Of a stretch of DNA of 64,000 bases, positions 63,431-64,000 are shown piece after piece; the first letter of the stretch is position 1, and every line of letters starts with the position of its first letter. The notes under the pieces were generated by a model. It did no database searches and had not been told where the DNA came from. It was given only the letters and a program-made list of their open reading frames with translations. Source of the stretch: DASSUW01 sp963730535 (lineage in GTDB: Bacteria > Actinomycetota > Thermoleophilia > Solirubrobacterales > Solirubrobacteraceae); the NCBI GenBank assembly GCA_963730535.1, contig CAVSRU010000005.1, positions 372,001 to 436,000 of the forward strand, written 5' to 3'. A program made the translations under genes and the position numbers.

Positions 63431-64000
63431 ATGGTCCGGCTCGGAAGCCCCCGTTTGCATCTCGCGTGCGCCGCGGCGCTCGTCCTGCTGCCGCTCGCCA
63501 GCGTTGTGCTCGGCGGGTCGAGTGCCGTCCAGCTCAGCCCGCAGGCGCACTTCTGGCCGGTCCTGCTCGCTGCGGGGACGACCGCCGCCGTGGCGGCCGG
63601 GGTCACGGTCGCCGGGGTCCGCGCCCGCGACGGCCGGGCGATCCTGCTCGGCACGGCGTTCTCGACGACCACCGCGCTGCTGGCGGTGCACGGCATGGCG
63701 ACGCCCGGCGTGATCACCGGGCCCAACGGCGTCATCGCCCTCGCGGGCGGCGCGTCGCTGCCGGTCGGCACCGGGCTGCTCGCGCTCACCGCGCTTCCAG
63801 CGTCTACGACGGCCGCGGCGGATCGCGCCGCTGCTGGCGCTCCAGGCCGTGCTCGCCGTCGGCATCTTCGGGCTCGCCGCGCTCGCGCTCGCCATCCCGT
63901 CGCTGGTGCCCGCCGTCCCGCAGGCCGGCAGCCGACCCGCCATCGCGCTGCTCGTCTTCGGCGTGGCGTGCCTGGTCGTGCTCGCCCACCGCGCCCTGCG
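63431..64000 (+). pseudogene. Polytopic membrane protein, N-terminal part, apparent frameshift, runs off the right edge
   Basis: ATG with AGGAG five bases upstream. The first 115 residues give three to four hydrophobic segments (LACAAALVLLPLASVVLGG, PVLLAAGTTAAVAAGVTVAG, VIALAGGASLPVGTGLLAL). From about 63790 the given frame turns to Arg-rich nonsense, while the next frame continues with a basic loop RFQRLRRPRRIA and further membrane segments LLALQAVLAVGIFGLAAL and AIALLVFGVACLVVLAHRAL. One extra base near 63782-63800 would explain it. It may be the membrane sensor part of a signalling protein; the C-terminus is outside the window. Confidence 0.65.

Noticed and set aside
61519..63789. 756-codon minus-strand frame across potB-potC
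   Set aside because: Antisense shadow, Arg/His/Gln-rich.

Overview
The window is very GC-rich, densely packed bacterial DNA with one complete rRNA operon. Gene content (SepF/YggS/YggT cluster, short HisG with HisZ, MurA with Asp in place of the usual Cys, citramalate synthase next to LeuB and IlvE, rpsB-tsf-pyrH, many GTG starts) points to a high-GC actinobacterium. A member of Thermoleophilia (Solirubrobacter/Conexibacter-like) is my best inference; it was not tested by any search.

Layout. 1-8.0 kb, all minus strand: pyrH-tsf-rpsB, then rluD-lspA-yggT-proC-sepF-yggS-pgeF (the distal part of a division/cell-wall cluster, without ftsZ), a long inverted repeat, and cca. 8.0-10.6 kb: a membrane-anchored beta-propeller and an RsgA-like GTPase. 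10.8-20.8 kb: a nearly complete histidine operon (murA-hisZ-hisG-hisD-hisB-hisH-hisA, with hisF detached), split by an ECF sigma factor and a large LuxR-type ATPase regulator carrying a frameshift. 20.8-24.9 kb: HD hydrolase (frameshifted), isocitrate/isopropylmalate dehydrogenase-like enzyme, DUF389 membrane protein, HAD phosphatase. 24.9-30.3 kb: 5S-23S-16S on the minus strand (operon order 16S-23S-5S), with processing stalks, a terminator and a candidate promoter. 30.3-37.7 kb: tyrS, a class A penicillin-binding protein, mpg-argH, a GNAT protein, a DegT aminotransferase. 37.7-50 kb: branched-chain amino-acid genes cimA, ilvE, leuB, leuD, leuC, leuA, with a cupin regulator, interrupted by two beta-propeller proteins, a LuxR gene relic and a patatin-like protein. 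50-51.5 kb: anti-sigma kinase, STAS protein, secreted trypsin-like protease. 51.5-63.4 kb: an apparent polyamine uptake and catabolism locus (FAD oxidase, class III aminotransferase, PucR regulator, aldehyde dehydrogenase, potABDC), with GST and methyltransferase genes inside it. The window ends in a membrane protein that appears frameshifted.

Two window-wide themes stand out. First, five intergenic copies of a mosaic repeat family share nearly identical ends but carry different palindromic cores. Second, four genes (rpsB tail, LuxR-ATPase, HD protein, last membrane protein) each look as if they carry exactly one extra base; this could be real decay or assembly error. Most operon junctions are 4-base GTGA/ATGA overlaps, so translational coupling is the rule. 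I saw no tRNA gene, CRISPR array, prophage or transposase.
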